Origin: an uncultured Pelagibacteraceae bacterium
GTDB taxonomy: Bacteria > Pseudomonadota > Alphaproteobacteria > Pelagibacterales > Pelagibacteraceae
Assembly (NCBI GenBank): GCA_902551455.1
Contig: CACDDC010000004.1
Coordinates: 1 to 64,000 of the forward strand
Reading direction: 5' to 3'
Length of the DNA: 64,000 nucleotides
Below, one piece after another: positions 29,832 through 38,751 of the stretch. Below the pieces are notes generated by a model that was not told the origin of the DNA, did no database searches, and saw only the letters and a program-made list of their open reading frames with translations. Numbering within the stretch: the first letter of the stretch is position 1; the number at the start of each line of letters is the position of its first letter. The translations under genes were made by a program, and so were the position numbers.

Positions 29832-31087
29832 ATTTTATCTTGGTATTTTTTTGTCATAGCGGGATTGGAGGATCCTGCAAAAATAGGATCTGTAATACTA
29901 ATTGGAACTTCGAGCGTTTTCTCCTTTTTGCCTAAAATTGGAAGTATGATCAAGAAATGTATAAAATAATACGCTGTAGCTACTCTAGCAATTAATAAGT
30001 ATGTTCCTTCAGCAGGCATCGCGCCTACATAACCAAGAACAAGCACATCCAAAATTAAAAACCAATAAAATTGTTTATATAAAGGTCTAAAAACAGCTGA
30101 CCTCACTTTCGATGTATCTAGCCAAGGAAGTATAATTAGGACAAATATGGCAGCAAACATTGCTATAACTCCTAGCAATTTATCTGGTATAGATCTTAAA
30201 ATTGCATAAAAGGGTAATAAATACCATTCAGGGACTATATGAGCTGGTGTTACCATGGGATTTGCTTCAATATAATTATCTGCATGTCCTAAAATATTTG
30301 GTGAATAAAAAACAAAGAAAGCAAAAATAATTAAAAAAATTAGTAGAGCAAATAAATCTTTAATTACAATGTAAGGATGAAATGGAACTGTATCTTTAGA
30401 CGGTTTCTTAAGATCTATTCCAATAGGATTATTATTTCCTGGAACATGAAGCGCCCAAATATGTAAAATTACTAGTCCTAGAATTAAGAAAGGTATTAAG
30501 TAATGTAAACTAAAAAACCTGGTTAAAGTGGGATTATCTACTGCATATCCACCCCATAACCAAGTTGTTATGCTGTCTCCCACTAAAGGTATTGCGCTAA
30601 ATAAATTAGTTATAACAGTTGCTCCCCAAAAACTCATTTGACCCCAAGGTAAAACATAACCCATAAAAGCTGCAGCCATCATTAAAATATAAATTATCAT
30701 TCCGATAATCCATATGACTTCTCTAGGATTTTTGTAAGATCCATAATACAAAGATCTAAAAATATGAATATATACAGCTAAAAAAAACATAGAAGCACCA
30801 TTTGCATGAACATATCTTATCAACCAACCGTAATTAACATTTCGCATTATGTGTTCCACACTACTAAATGCTAAGTCTGCATGAGCAACATAGTGCATGG
30901 CAAGTATTAGTCCTGTTACTATTTGAGTTATTAAACAAAAAGTTAAAATTCCACCAAATGTCCACCAATAGTTTAAATTTTTTGGCGTTGGGTAATCAGT
31001 CAGATGTTTTGAAAGAGTTAGTAGTGGTAATCGATCATTAAACCATTTGCCTAATTTTGAGTCGGGAGTATAGTTATGATCATTCAT
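29828..31087 (-). CDS. petB: Cytochrome b (PetB) of the bc1 complex
   Basis: Membrane subunit holding both b hemes and the two quinone sites. Eight TM helices are expected in its 419 aa. Heme-ligand histidines appear in [23 protein letters not shown] and LHIWALH, and the Qo-site PEWY is near residue 285. It lies between petA (5-bp gap) and petC (ATGA overlap). Confidence 0.97.
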   Translation of the reverse strand: MNDHNYTPDSKLGKWFNDRLPLLTLSKHLTDYPTPKNLNYWWTFGGILTFCLITQIVTGLILAMHYVAHADLAFSSVEHIMRNVNYGWLIRYVHANGASMFFLAVYIHIFRSLYYGSYKNPREVIWIIGMIIYILMMAAAFMGYVLPWGQMSFWGATVITNLFSAIPLVGDSITTWLWGGYAVDNPTLTRFFSLHYLIPFLILGLVILHIWALHVPGNNNPIGIDLKKPSKDTVPFHPYIVIKDLFALLIFLIIFAFFVFYSPNILGHADNYIEANPMVTPAHIVPEWYLLPFYAILRSIPDKLLGVIAMFAAIFVLIILPWLDTSKVRSAVFRPLYKQFYWFLILDVLVLGYVGAMPAEGTYLLIARVATAYYFIHFLIILPILGKKEKTLEVPISITDPIFAGSSNPAMTKKYQDKI

Positions 31088-31092
31088 TTTAA

Positions 31093-31605
31093 TTAACCAA
31101 TTTTAATTATGTTAGTGTTTACAAATTCGTATTTTGGTATTTCCAAATTTGTTGGTGCAGGACCTTTCCTTATTCTTCCGGAAGTGTCATAGTGAGATCC
31201 ATGACAAGGGCAAAACCATCCACCATATTCTCCCTTATCAGCTAAAGGAACGCATCCTAAGTGTGTACACATGCCTAGCATAACAAGCCATTCTGGATTT
31301 TTGGCTCTATCTTCATCTTTTTCTGGATCGGGCAATTCTTTAAAATCGACTTTTCTTGCCTCTAATATTTCCTCTTCAGTTCTTCTTTTAATAAAAACTG
31401 GTTTTCCTCTCCAAAGAACTGTAATTGATTGGCCGGGTTGCAATGAACTTATATCAACTTCGGTACTAGCTAATGCTTTAACAGATGCATCTGGGTTCAT
31501 CTGGTCTATAAGAGGCCAAACTGCTGCACCCACTCCGACTGCTCCTAAAGTATAGGATGCAGTAAATATAAAATCACGTCTTTTAGTTTTTTTTTCTTCC
31601 GCCAT
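31093..31605 (-). CDS. petA: Rieske iron-sulfur protein (PetA) of the bc1 complex
   Basis: Carries the 2Fe-2S cluster that takes electrons from ubiquinol. It begins [14 protein letters not shown] with a twin-arginine-type anchor. An upstream frame extension of 27 residues runs into the divergent trmL gene and is rejected. Cluster ligands are in CTHLGC and CPCHGSHYD near residues 115-145. It is 170 aa and first in petABC. The 63-bp spacer to trmL must hold the operon promoter; I see no strong consensus match there. Confidence 0.95.
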   Translation of the reverse strand: MAEEKKTKRRDFIFTASYTLGAVGVGAAVWPLIDQMNPDASVKALASTEVDISSLQPGQSITVLWRGKPVFIKRRTEEEILEARKVDFKELPDPEKDEDRAKNPEWLVMLGMCTHLGCVPLADKGEYGGWFCPCHGSHYDTSGRIRKGPAPTNLEIPKYEFVNTNIIKIG

Positions 31606-31668
31606 GAAATTAATCTTTTTTTTATCTCTAAATATATGATTTAATATTAGTAAAAAAGTTCTTTTTCT

Positions 31669-32151
31669 ATGACAAGAATGACACACGAAAGTCGCAATAT
31701 TGGCCCTAAAATTGCATTATACGAGCCAGATATACCTCAAAATACTGCCTCAATTATTAGAACTTGCTCTTGTTTAGGTGCTAAATTAGAGATTATTGAA
31801 CCTTGCGGATTCTTATTTTCTGATAAAAGGTTTAAAAGAGTTGTTATGGACTATATGGATGAAAAAAATATAAAATTTTTTAAGAATTCTAATGAATTTT
31901 TTAATAAAAAAAAAAATGAAAGAATAATTTTAATTACTACAAAAGCAAAAAAAAAATATACTACATTCAAATTTAAATCTAATGACACAATATTGTTTGG
32001 TAGAGAAAGTGCGGGCGTCCCAGAAATAATACATCAAAAAGTAAATCATAGGTTAAAAATACCAATGGTAATGAACAAAAGATCTCTTAATCTTGCTAAT
32101 TCTGTAGCAATAGTATTAAGCGAACAAATAAGACAAAATAAATTAATTTAA
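31669..32151 (+). CDS. trmL: tRNA (cytidine(34)-2'-O)-methyltransferase TrmL
   Basis: SPOUT-class enzyme that 2'-O-methylates the wobble base of leucine tRNAs. TrmL features are [18 protein letters not shown] near the N terminus, [12 protein letters not shown] near residue 110 and a trefoil-knot end [20 protein letters not shown]. Its 160 aa include a short N-terminal leader; an ATG three codons in is also possible. The hemF ATG follows its TAA with no gap. Confidence 0.93.
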   Translation: MTRMTHESRNIGPKIALYEPDIPQNTASIIRTCSCLGAKLEIIEPCGFLFSDKRFKRVVMDYMDEKNIKFFKNSNEFFNKKKNERIILITTKAKKKYTTFKFKSNDTILFGRESAGVPEIIHQKVNHRLKIPMVMNKRSLNLANSVAIVLSEQIRQNKLI

Positions 32152-32979
32152 ATGAACAAAGAAATTAAAAAAAAATTAGTAAAAAATTGGTTTAGTGATT
32201 TACAAGATTTGATTTGTTATGAAGTTGAAGAAATTGAAAATAAATCAGCTAGCTTTAAAATAAATCAATGGGTAAAAAATAAAAAAAAAGATGAAGGTGG
32301 AGGTGAGTTTAGAATACTAGAAAATGGAAAGGTTTTTGATAAAGTTGGCGTAAATTTCTCAGAAGTATATGGAAGTTTTTCAAAAGAATTAAGAAAAAAT
32401 ATTCCAGGCACAAAAAATAATCCAAAATTTTGGGCCACTGGAATATCTGTTGTTATGCATATGAAAAATCCACATATTCCTGCTATGCACTTTAATACTC
32501 GATATATATCAACTTCCCATGAATGGTTTGGTGGTGGTATGGATGTAACTCCTTGCTTAAAAGACAATAGATTGAAATCATGGTTTCATATCGAACTAAA
32601 AAACTGTTGTGACAGACACAATAAAAAATATTATAAAAAATATAAAAAATGGTGTGATAATTATTTTTATCTAGCACACAGAAAAGAACCTAGAGGGATA
32701 GGAGGCATTTTTTTTGATTATAAAAAAGATAATTGGGAAAAAGATTTTACTTTTGTTAGAGATGTAGGTTTAACTTTTAAAAAAATTTTTAGCTTAATAA
32801 TTAAAAAAAAAATTGGTAGAAAATGGTCAAGTGCTGAAAAAGATTTACAATATATTAAAAGGGGAAGGTATGTTGAGTTTAACTTAATCTATGACAGAGG
32901 AACTAAATTTGGTTTAAAAACTGGAGGAAATGTAGATGCAATCTTTATGTCTCTACCACCTATTGCAAAGTGGAAGTAA
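32152..32979 (+). CDS. hemF: Oxygen-dependent coproporphyrinogen III oxidase HemF
   Basis: Aerobic decarboxylation of coproporphyrinogen III in heme synthesis. Characteristic segments are GGGEFRILENGKVFDKVGVN, NPHIPAMHFNTRYI near residue 105, WFGGGMDVTPCL, and RGRYVEFNLIYDRGTKFGL near the C terminus. 275 aa is typical. It starts directly after trmL and is followed by greA after 3 bp. An oxygen-using enzyme fits an aerobic surface-ocean lifestyle. Confidence 0.96.
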   Translation: MNKEIKKKLVKNWFSDLQDLICYEVEEIENKSASFKINQWVKNKKKDEGGGEFRILENGKVFDKVGVNFSEVYGSFSKELRKNIPGTKNNPKFWATGISVVMHMKNPHIPAMHFNTRYISTSHEWFGGGMDVTPCLKDNRLKSWFHIELKNCCDRHNKKYYKKYKKWCDNYFYLAHRKEPRGIGGIFFDYKKDNWEKDFTFVRDVGLTFKKIFSLIIKKKIGRKWSSAEKDLQYIKRGRYVEFNLIYDRGTKFGLKTGGNVDAIFMSLPPIAKWK

Positions 32980-32982
32980 TTT

Positions 32983-33459
32983 ATGGAAAAGGAACCTATA
33001 ACAATAAAAGGATTACAAGATTTAAAAACAGAGTTAGTTTTTTTAAAAGAAAAAAAAAGACCTCAAATAGTTGAGGCTATCTCTGAAGCAAGATCTCATG
33101 GTGACCTTAAAGAAAATGCTGAATATCATGCTGCTAAAGAACAGCAATCTCATAACGAAGGAAGAATACAGGAAATAGAAGATTTAATTGCAAGAGCAAA
33201 TGTAATTGATGTAACAAAAATAAATTATGATGGGAAAGTAATTTTTGGATCAACAGTTTTTCTTCAAGATTTAGATACAAGTGAAAAATTAAATTATAAA
33301 ATAGTTGGAAAAGATGAAGCAAATATAAAAGAAAAATTAATTTATTTTAAATCTCCTATTGGAAAAGGTTTGATTGGAAAAAATAAGAATGATTTAGTTG
33401 AAATTTCAACACCCTCTGGAGTAAAAAATTTTGAAATAATTGATGTAAAGTATATTTAA
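32983..33459 (+). CDS. greA: Transcription elongation factor GreA
   Basis: Rescues backtracked RNA polymerase by stimulating transcript cleavage. It has an N-terminal coiled coil with the acidic tip (EARSHGDLKENAEYHAAKE near residues 34-52) and a C-terminal FKBP-like domain (SPIGKGLIGKNKNDLVEI). 158 aa is the canonical length. Its stop codon shares TTAA with the convergent CCA-adding enzyme gene. Confidence 0.97.
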   Translation: MEKEPITIKGLQDLKTELVFLKEKKRPQIVEAISEARSHGDLKENAEYHAAKEQQSHNEGRIQEIEDLIARANVIDVTKINYDGKVIFGSTVFLQDLDTSEKLNYKIVGKDEANIKEKLIYFKSPIGKGLIGKNKNDLVEISTPSGVKNFEIIDVKYI

Positions 33460-34730
33460 TTTTTAACTATTTCTTCAATTTCTTTATCTGATATTTTAAA
33501 ACTGTTATTAACCCAGATATTTTCAATTCTTTTTAATTTTTCACCTAAATTTTTATTTTCTTTAAGATTGTATTTCTCCATAAGTTTTTTTGCTCTAACA
33601 GGAAATACTGGTTGTTGTTGTGCACTAAAAGTCTCCAAGAGGTTAATTAGCTTTGTATCAATTTTTTTTGATCTAAAAATTTGAAAATTAACCATATCCT
33701 CTAGATTTTTTTTTCCATGAAAATAATAAATTTTCCAAAGATTTTTTTCACTAAAAGTATTTGATAAAATAGGTTTAGAAAAAATATTTTTTAAAAATTT
33801 TATAGTATTTTTTGCTTCATTGGATAAATTAAATTTGTATAAAAAATAATCACAGTTGTCTGTTTCATCAATTATCATTAAAGATAATAAAAAAATAAAG
33901 TCTTTTGAAAAATAATTATTTATTACAAACTTATTTGGATATTTGAAAATTCCAATATTCTTTAGTTGAGGGAAAATAAGCAAGATTATCTCAAGACAAA
34001 ATTCATCTTTATTTAATTTAAAAAATCCTCTTGATAAAACTATTTTTTTTAATTCGTCTATTAAGCGCTCACTGGATAAATTTATAACTCCATTAATATT
34101 CTGTCTAATTGTTTTTTTTATACTAGCCTCATGATCTTGTTTGCTATAGTTTAAAAAGAATCTAATATATCTCAATATTCTTAGATAATCTTCCTTAATT
34201 CTTTTTTCAGCATCTCCAATAAATATTACTTTGCCATTTTTCAGGTCATCTTTCCCATTGAAGGGATCAAATAAGTTTCCATGTATATCAGAATAAATTG
34301 CATTAATTGTAAAATCTCTTCTTGAAGAGTCTAGAAGCCAATTATTTGAATATTTTACTTTTGCATGTCTGCCATCTGTAGATATATCTTTTCTTAATGA
34401 AGTAATTTCAAACTTTTTTTTATTAATTACAGCAGTTATTGTTCCATGATTTATACCTGTTTCATAAAATTTAATTTTATTATTATTTAAACATTCAATT
34501 ACTTGGTCTGGTTTCAAATTAGTTGCTAAATCAATATCATCAACTGTTTCTCTATTTATTATTTTTCTTACACATCCTCCAACATACCTTATTTCGCTTG
34601 TGTCTGAATATTTTAAAATTGAATTAAATAATTCATCTATTTCAAAATTTTCTCTAATTCTTTTAAAAGATAGATATTTCTGATCTTGATTATTTTTATT
34701 TCTAAGTAATTTCTTTATTATATTTATCAT
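33456..34730 (-). CDS. CCA tRNA nucleotidyltransferase / poly(A) polymerase family protein
   Basis: Class II nucleotidyltransferase that builds or repairs the 3' CCA of tRNAs. Head-domain motifs are YVGGCVRKII and VDDIDLATNL near residues 48-70, GRHAKVKYS, RRDFTINAIY near 135, and the basic KRIKEDYLRILRYIRFF. It is 424 aa. The single plausible ATG lies 3 nt after the CCA end of tRNA-Gln on the same strand, so tRNA processing would leave an almost leaderless mRNA. No Shine-Dalgarno site is possible beyond the tRNA itself. It ends against greA, sharing TTAA. Confidence 0.93.
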   Translation of the reverse strand: MINIIKKLLRNKNNQDQKYLSFKRIRENFEIDELFNSILKYSDTSEIRYVGGCVRKIINRETVDDIDLATNLKPDQVIECLNNNKIKFYETGINHGTITAVINKKKFEITSLRKDISTDGRHAKVKYSNNWLLDSSRRDFTINAIYSDIHGNLFDPFNGKDDLKNGKVIFIGDAEKRIKEDYLRILRYIRFFLNYSKQDHEASIKKTIRQNINGVINLSSERLIDELKKIVLSRGFFKLNKDEFCLEIILLIFPQLKNIGIFKYPNKFVINNYFSKDFIFLLSLMIIDETDNCDYFLYKFNLSNEAKNTIKFLKNIFSKPILSNTFSEKNLWKIYYFHGKKNLEDMVNFQIFRSKKIDTKLINLLETFSAQQQPVFPVRAKKLMEKYNLKENKNLGEKLKRIENIWVNNSFKISDKEIEEIVKN

Positions 34731-34733
34731 ACA

Positions 34734-34808
34734 TGGCTGGGGCGCTAGGATTCGAACCTAGGAATGGCGGTACCAAAAACCGCTGCCTTACCACTTGGCT
34801 ACGCCCCA
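34734..34808 (-). tRNA. tRNA-Gln (TTG)
   Basis: A 75-nt cloverleaf with encoded CCA. The acceptor is TGGGGCG, the D loop AAGTGGTA has the normal GG, the anticodon stem GCGGT/ACCGC holds loop TTTTGGT (anticodon TTG, glutamine), and the T loop TTCGAAT is canonical. It is followed after 3 nt by the ATG of the CCA-adding enzyme and preceded by ispE with a 31-nt gap containing a TTATAC -10-like element. Confidence 0.96.
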
Positions 34809-34839
34809 AGATAATTTCGTATAACACAAAAAAAAAACT

Positions 34840-35688
34840 TTATATAGTTTTAGATAAAATACACCAATAGTTTCTATATTTTTTTTTTAATATTTTAGCC
34901 GCATTAATAGAGGCTTTTTTTGATTTAAAATAACCAATTATACTTGATCCAGATCCTGTCATCCTTACAAATAAAACTTTAGGTAAGCCTAACATGCTTT
35001 TTTTTATTTCAGATAATTTTGGATATTTGATAAAAGCAGATTTCTCTAGGTCATTTTTTAAATTAATTAGGTTCTTAATATAGAATGTTCTTTTGTTATT
35101 ATTGAATAGAGTGGGTTTTGAAAATGTTTTAATACCATCATAAATCTCACTTGTGGAACAACCAAAATTTGGTTTTATTATTAATATATGAAGATTTAAT
35201 TTAATTTTTGAGCTTAATAGTTTTCCATTACCTTTTAAGATTAAATTTTTTTTACCCATTCCAAAAATTGCATCAGATCCAATTTTTTTTAAAATTGTAT
35301 TAATTTGTGACTTTTTTAATTTAACTATTTTTGACACTATAAAATAATTTAATATTGAAGCAGCATTCATCGAACCTCCACCCATTCCTGATTTTACTGG
35401 TATTTTTTTTTTAATTTTAATTAAATATTTTTTATTTTTGAGTAATTTTTTCTTATCTAAAATCTTGAGCAATAAAGTTATAGTATTTGTTTTTGTAATA
35501 CCTTTGGAAAATTTTCCGTAAAATAATACCTTATGATTGTTTTTTGGTATTTGTTTAATTTTTATGTCGTCATTTAAATCTATAAATGAAATAAGACTTT
35601 CTATCCTGTGTAGTTTAGATTTTAATTTTCCTAATACCCCCAGAGATATATTAATTTTTGCATTTGATTTAATTTTTATTAATGACAT
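34840..35688 (-). CDS. ispE: 4-diphosphocytidyl-2-C-methyl-D-erythritol kinase IspE
   Basis: ATP-dependent step of the MEP isoprenoid pathway. GHMP-kinase features are SNAKINISLGVLGK at the N terminus, the ATP loop PVKSGMGGGSMNAASIL near residue 95-110, and the late glycine motif VRMTGSGSSIIGYF near 247. 282 aa is normal. Together with ispH at 52 kb it supplies IPP/DMAPP for quinones and for the carotenoid/retinal genes in this window. The TPR gene precedes it with a 2-bp gap. Confidence 0.94.
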   Translation of the reverse strand: MSLIKIKSNAKINISLGVLGKLKSKLHRIESLISFIDLNDDIKIKQIPKNNHKVLFYGKFSKGITKTNTITLLLKILDKKKLLKNKKYLIKIKKKIPVKSGMGGGSMNAASILNYFIVSKIVKLKKSQINTILKKIGSDAIFGMGKKNLILKGNGKLLSSKIKLNLHILIIKPNFGCSTSEIYDGIKTFSKPTLFNNNKRTFYIKNLINLKNDLEKSAFIKYPKLSEIKKSMLGLPKVLFVRMTGSGSSIIGYFKSKKASINAAKILKKKYRNYWCILSKTI

Positions 35689-35690
35689 TT

Positions 35691-37379
35691 TTAAGTTTCA
35701 TCAAGTCCTTTTATTAATTTTTCAACTATATTTTTTTTCATTTCTTCTTCTGCATCTTCCATTTCTAAAACATTTTCCCAAAAATATTTTGCCTGTAATT
35801 TTCTATTTAGTTTCCAAAGAATATCTGCATAATGATCGTTTACAATGGGATCATCAGGCATTAACTGAACAGCTTTAACTAAATATTTTTCTGCTCTAAT
35901 ATAATCTCCAATTAAGTAATAACCCCATCCAACCGAGTCTATAATGTAGGGATCGTTCTTTTTTAGTTTGTATGCTCTTTGCAGCATTTCAATTGCTTCA
36001 TTAATCTTGTATTTTCTTTCCAGCCAACTATAGGCAAGATAATTTAATACATATGGTTCTTCTGGACTTATTTCTAAAGACTTTAATAAATCTTTATCTG
36101 CCATATCATATATTCCCATTCTTTCGTAACTTCCTCCCCTTCTGTATATCGTGTCAGCAAAAGACTCTGAGTTTTTTTCAATCTTTGATAACACTTCAGT
36201 ATAATACTTAATAGCTTTTTTAAATTTTTTATTATTTTTATAAATTGTAGCCATATCAAATAATATTTTTGGATTAGGATTGTTAATTTTCTTAAATTTA
36301 TTTTCTATATATAATAAAAATTTCTCCGTTCCTTTTTGTTCTTTAACAATCTGAGCTATTCTTTTTATTTTATACCATTCATATACTTCATGTTTATTAT
36401 CAAATTTATTTAGTATTTTTCTAGTTAAATTATAATTTTCATTTAAATAATAATTTTCAGCTAATAGTGTTAGATTAAAATAAAATTTTGGATTTAAATA
36501 ATTTGAAATGTTTAAATAAAAATTTGAACTTAAAAATTCATCTTGAGAAGAATATAAGTTAGCAATTAAAAAAAAGAATTCTGCTAAAATATCATTTTCC
36601 GATTTACAAGAGAAAAACTGATTAAAATTTTCAAATTTAGACTCAGTTACCCAGTTTTTTGCTTGAGAAATTATCAGACTGCTACCTATAGGGTCTACAT
36701 TTTCAACTAATTGTTTTGCTTCATTATAATTTTTTTTTTCAATAAGATTTGCAAGGTAAAAAAATAAATACCTTGAATATTCTCCTTTAGGTGAATTTAT
36801 TAAATTTATAAAATAACTATCAGTTAGATTACTATTTAAATAGCAAGTCTGAAAAGCTCTTGTAATTAAACTTAATTTTCCAAATTTTTCATCGTTTTCA
36901 TCAGATATTTCTTTATTTATAAATAATTTTGCATAACTTTCTAACGTTTCAAAAATAATATATTCATAAGTTCCGTCATCTTGAAAATTTTTCATTAAAG
37001 ATACATATTCTAAAGAATTTAAATAATTTCCTTTTTTTAAGCTATCTACAGCCATCAATAAATTAGCTTCAAAAAAATTAGAATTTTTTAAATTTTTTGA
37101 AAGTTTAATTTGTTTAATAGCTTTTGATACTTGTCCATCCTCAACTAACGAAAAAACATACTCTTCTAAAAATTTTTCATGTTCATTTAGTAGTTGCTTT
37201 GAAAAATTAAAATATTTTAGAGCATCTTTGTTTCTATTATTATCGTAGGATATAAGAGCTGAAAAATAATTTGACAAATACCTGTGGTTGAAATTTTTTT
37301 CATCTGTTGTTTTGGAATAAATTTCAGAATGGTATAAAGTAAAAAAAATTAAAAAAAATTTAAAAATTATAATTTTCAT
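35691..37379 (-). CDS. Exported tetratricopeptide-repeat protein
   Basis: A 562-aa protein with a signal peptide (MKIIIFKFFLIFFTLYHS...). TPR-like helical repeats run through the sequence; the clearest lie between residues about 390 and 520 (NNKKFKKAIKYYTEVL; YDMADKDLLKSLEISPEEPYVLNYLAYSW; IDSVGWGYYLIGDYIRAEKYLVKAVQLMPDDPIVNDHYADIL). The periplasmic location and protein-protein role are inferred. I use ATG 37379; an upstream start would overlap the divergent UDG gene and disrupt the signal peptide. In alphaproteobacteria such a TPR gene often sits beside ispE. Confidence 0.82.
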   Translation of the reverse strand: MKIIIFKFFLIFFTLYHSEIYSKTTDEKNFNHRYLSNYFSALISYDNNRNKDALKYFNFSKQLLNEHEKFLEEYVFSLVEDGQVSKAIKQIKLSKNLKNSNFFEANLLMAVDSLKKGNYLNSLEYVSLMKNFQDDGTYEYIIFETLESYAKLFINKEISDENDEKFGKLSLITRAFQTCYLNSNLTDSYFINLINSPKGEYSRYLFFYLANLIEKKNYNEAKQLVENVDPIGSSLIISQAKNWVTESKFENFNQFFSCKSENDILAEFFFLIANLYSSQDEFLSSNFYLNISNYLNPKFYFNLTLLAENYYLNENYNLTRKILNKFDNKHEVYEWYKIKRIAQIVKEQKGTEKFLLYIENKFKKINNPNPKILFDMATIYKNNKKFKKAIKYYTEVLSKIEKNSESFADTIYRRGGSYERMGIYDMADKDLLKSLEISPEEPYVLNYLAYSWLERKYKINEAIEMLQRAYKLKKNDPYIIDSVGWGYYLIGDYIRAEKYLVKAVQLMPDDPIVNDHYADILWKLNRKLQAKYFWENVLEMEDAEEEMKKNIVEKLIKGLDET

Positions 37380-37391
37380 ATTTTTAATATT

Positions 37392-38096
37392 ATGTTTTAT
37401 AAAAATAAAAAACAAAATGACATAATAAACTTAGAATTGCTCAAATCATATGAAATTGGATATACTTTTAGCAATAAACCGATAAAAAGGATTGAAATTA
37501 AACCAGAAGTAGAGAGTAAAACTGAATTACTGAAGAATTTATCTTATAAAATATCTAAAATAGAAAACTGTGAACTTAAATCAAGTGCTTCAAAATTAGT
37601 TTTTAGTGATGGAGATCCAACTAGTCCCTTAATGATTGTAGGTGAAGGGCCAGGACAAAAAGAAGATGAAATTGGCAAACCCTTCGTAGGAGAGGCGGGA
37701 CTTCTTCTAAATAAAATGTTCAAAGCGATAAATATTGGGAGAGAGAAAATTTATATAACCAATGTTGTAAATTATAGACCTCCAAATAACAGAAAGCCTG
37801 AACCTTCTGAGATAACAAAATATGCATTTTTTTTAAGAGAACATATTTCAATTATAGACCCTAAGATACTGATTTTGATGGGCAGCACAGCTATGGAGTC
37901 ATTGTTTGGAACTAAAATAAAAATTTCAAAAGAAAGAGGCATCTGGAAAGAATTAATCGTAAATAATAAAACTTATCTCACAATGATTACATTTCACCCC
38001 GCATATCTATTAAGACAACCAGATCAAAAAAAATATTCTTGGGCTGATTTAAAAGAAACAAGAAGAAAAATAAATGAATTAAATTTAAAAATTTAG
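37392..38096 (+). CDS. Uracil-DNA glycosylase, family 4/5-like, lacking Fe-S cysteines
   Basis: Removes uracil from DNA at the start of base-excision repair. It has the UDG-superfamily motifs GEGPGQKEDEIGKPFVGEAG near residues 84-103 (motif 1) and FHPAYLLR near 200 (motif 2). Family 4 enzymes bind a 4Fe-4S cluster through four Cys; this 234-aa protein has only one Cys (C60), with Tyr at the positions that normally carry the third (NVVNYRPP) and fourth (EITKYAFF) ligands. It should therefore be cluster-free. It diverges from the TPR gene over 12 bp and is followed by rnhB. Confidence 0.88.
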   Translation: MFYKNKKQNDIINLELLKSYEIGYTFSNKPIKRIEIKPEVESKTELLKNLSYKISKIENCELKSSASKLVFSDGDPTSPLMIVGEGPGQKEDEIGKPFVGEAGLLLNKMFKAINIGREKIYITNVVNYRPPNNRKPEPSEITKYAFFLREHISIIDPKILILMGSTAMESLFGTKIKISKERGIWKELIVNNKTYLTMITFHPAYLLRQPDQKKYSWADLKETRRKINELNLKI

Positions 38097-38097
38097 T

Positions 38098-38670
38098 ATG
38101 AAAAATATTGTTGCAGGAGTCGATGAGGTGGGCAGAGGAAGTCTTGTAGGGCCAGTTTTTGCTGCGGCTGTTATTTTAAAAAATAATTTAGATAAAAAAA
38201 AATTAAAAGACTCCAAAAAACTCTCAAAAAAGAATCGTGAAATATTAGAAAAGTATATAAAAAAAAATTCAATTTGGTCGATTGGTTCAGCTTCATTAAA
38301 GGAAATAGAAAAGCTAAATATTTTAAATGCAAGCATGCTTGCAATGAAGAGAGCAATAAAAAGATTAAAAAAAAAACCTGAATTAGTATTGGTGGATGGA
38401 AATAGAATTCCTATAATTAAAAATTATAACTTAAAATATGTAATTAAAGGTGATCAAAAAGTACCTGAAATATCTGCAGCTTCAATCATAGCTAAAGTTT
38501 CAAGGGACCGATTAATTACAAAAATGTCAAAAAAGTTTATTAGTTATTATTGGGATAAAAATGCAGGCTACGGAACAAAAGACCACCTGTCAGCTATGAA
38601 AAAGTTTGGTATTACTAAATATCACAGAAAAAAATTTCAGCCAGTACACAACATATTGAGTCTTAAATAA
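38098..38670 (+). CDS. rnhB: Ribonuclease HII RnhB
   Basis: Removes RNA and misincorporated ribonucleotides from DNA. The N-terminal active-site block is AGVDEVGRGSLVGPVFAAAV (Asp and Glu ligands near residues 7-8), then LKDSKKLSKK, a third acidic residue in LVLVDGN, and PEISAASIIAKVSRD. 190 aa is normal. The ATG follows the UDG stop by one base. RNase HI is also encoded in the window (53.9 kb). Confidence 0.96.
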   Translation: MKNIVAGVDEVGRGSLVGPVFAAAVILKNNLDKKKLKDSKKLSKKNREILEKYIKKNSIWSIGSASLKEIEKLNILNASMLAMKRAIKRLKKKPELVLVDGNRIPIIKNYNLKYVIKGDQKVPEISAASIIAKVSRDRLITKMSKKFISYYWDKNAGYGTKDHLSAMKKFGITKYHRKKFQPVHNILSLK

Positions 38671-38709
38671 AATAGATCACAATTAGACACAAAATATTTC
38701 AATCGTGGG

Positions 38710-38738
38710 TTGACGAGGACTCTTGCCTAGAGTCTAAT
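38710..38738 (+). promoter_or_regulatory. Predicted ccrM promoter with a GANTC palindrome in its spacer
   Basis: TTGACG (38710-38715), a 17-nt spacer and TCTAAT (38733-38738) form a good sigma-70 promoter ending 13 bp before the ccrM ATG. The spacer contains the perfect inverted repeat GACTCT/AGAGTC (38718-38723 and 38729-38734), so two GANTC methylation sites lie between the core boxes and the second overlaps the -10. An outer 9-bp inverted repeat (38680-38688 with 38732-38740) encloses the region. Autoregulation by CcrM methylation is a reasonable inference. Confidence 0.6.
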
Positions 38739-38751
38739 TGTTTTTTATAAA

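Noticed and set aside
31667-31675. Half-site TATGACA at the trmL start resembling the ctaC palindrome, near the petA promoter
   Set aside because: It is formed by the trmL start codon and first codons, has no second arm, and a 7-bp match is expected by chance in this much AT-rich sequence.
34809-34839. Terminator between ispE and tRNA-Gln because of a long T tract on the minus strand
   Set aside because: There is no stem preceding the T tract, and the ten Ts are followed by a TTATAC element better explained as a promoter part.
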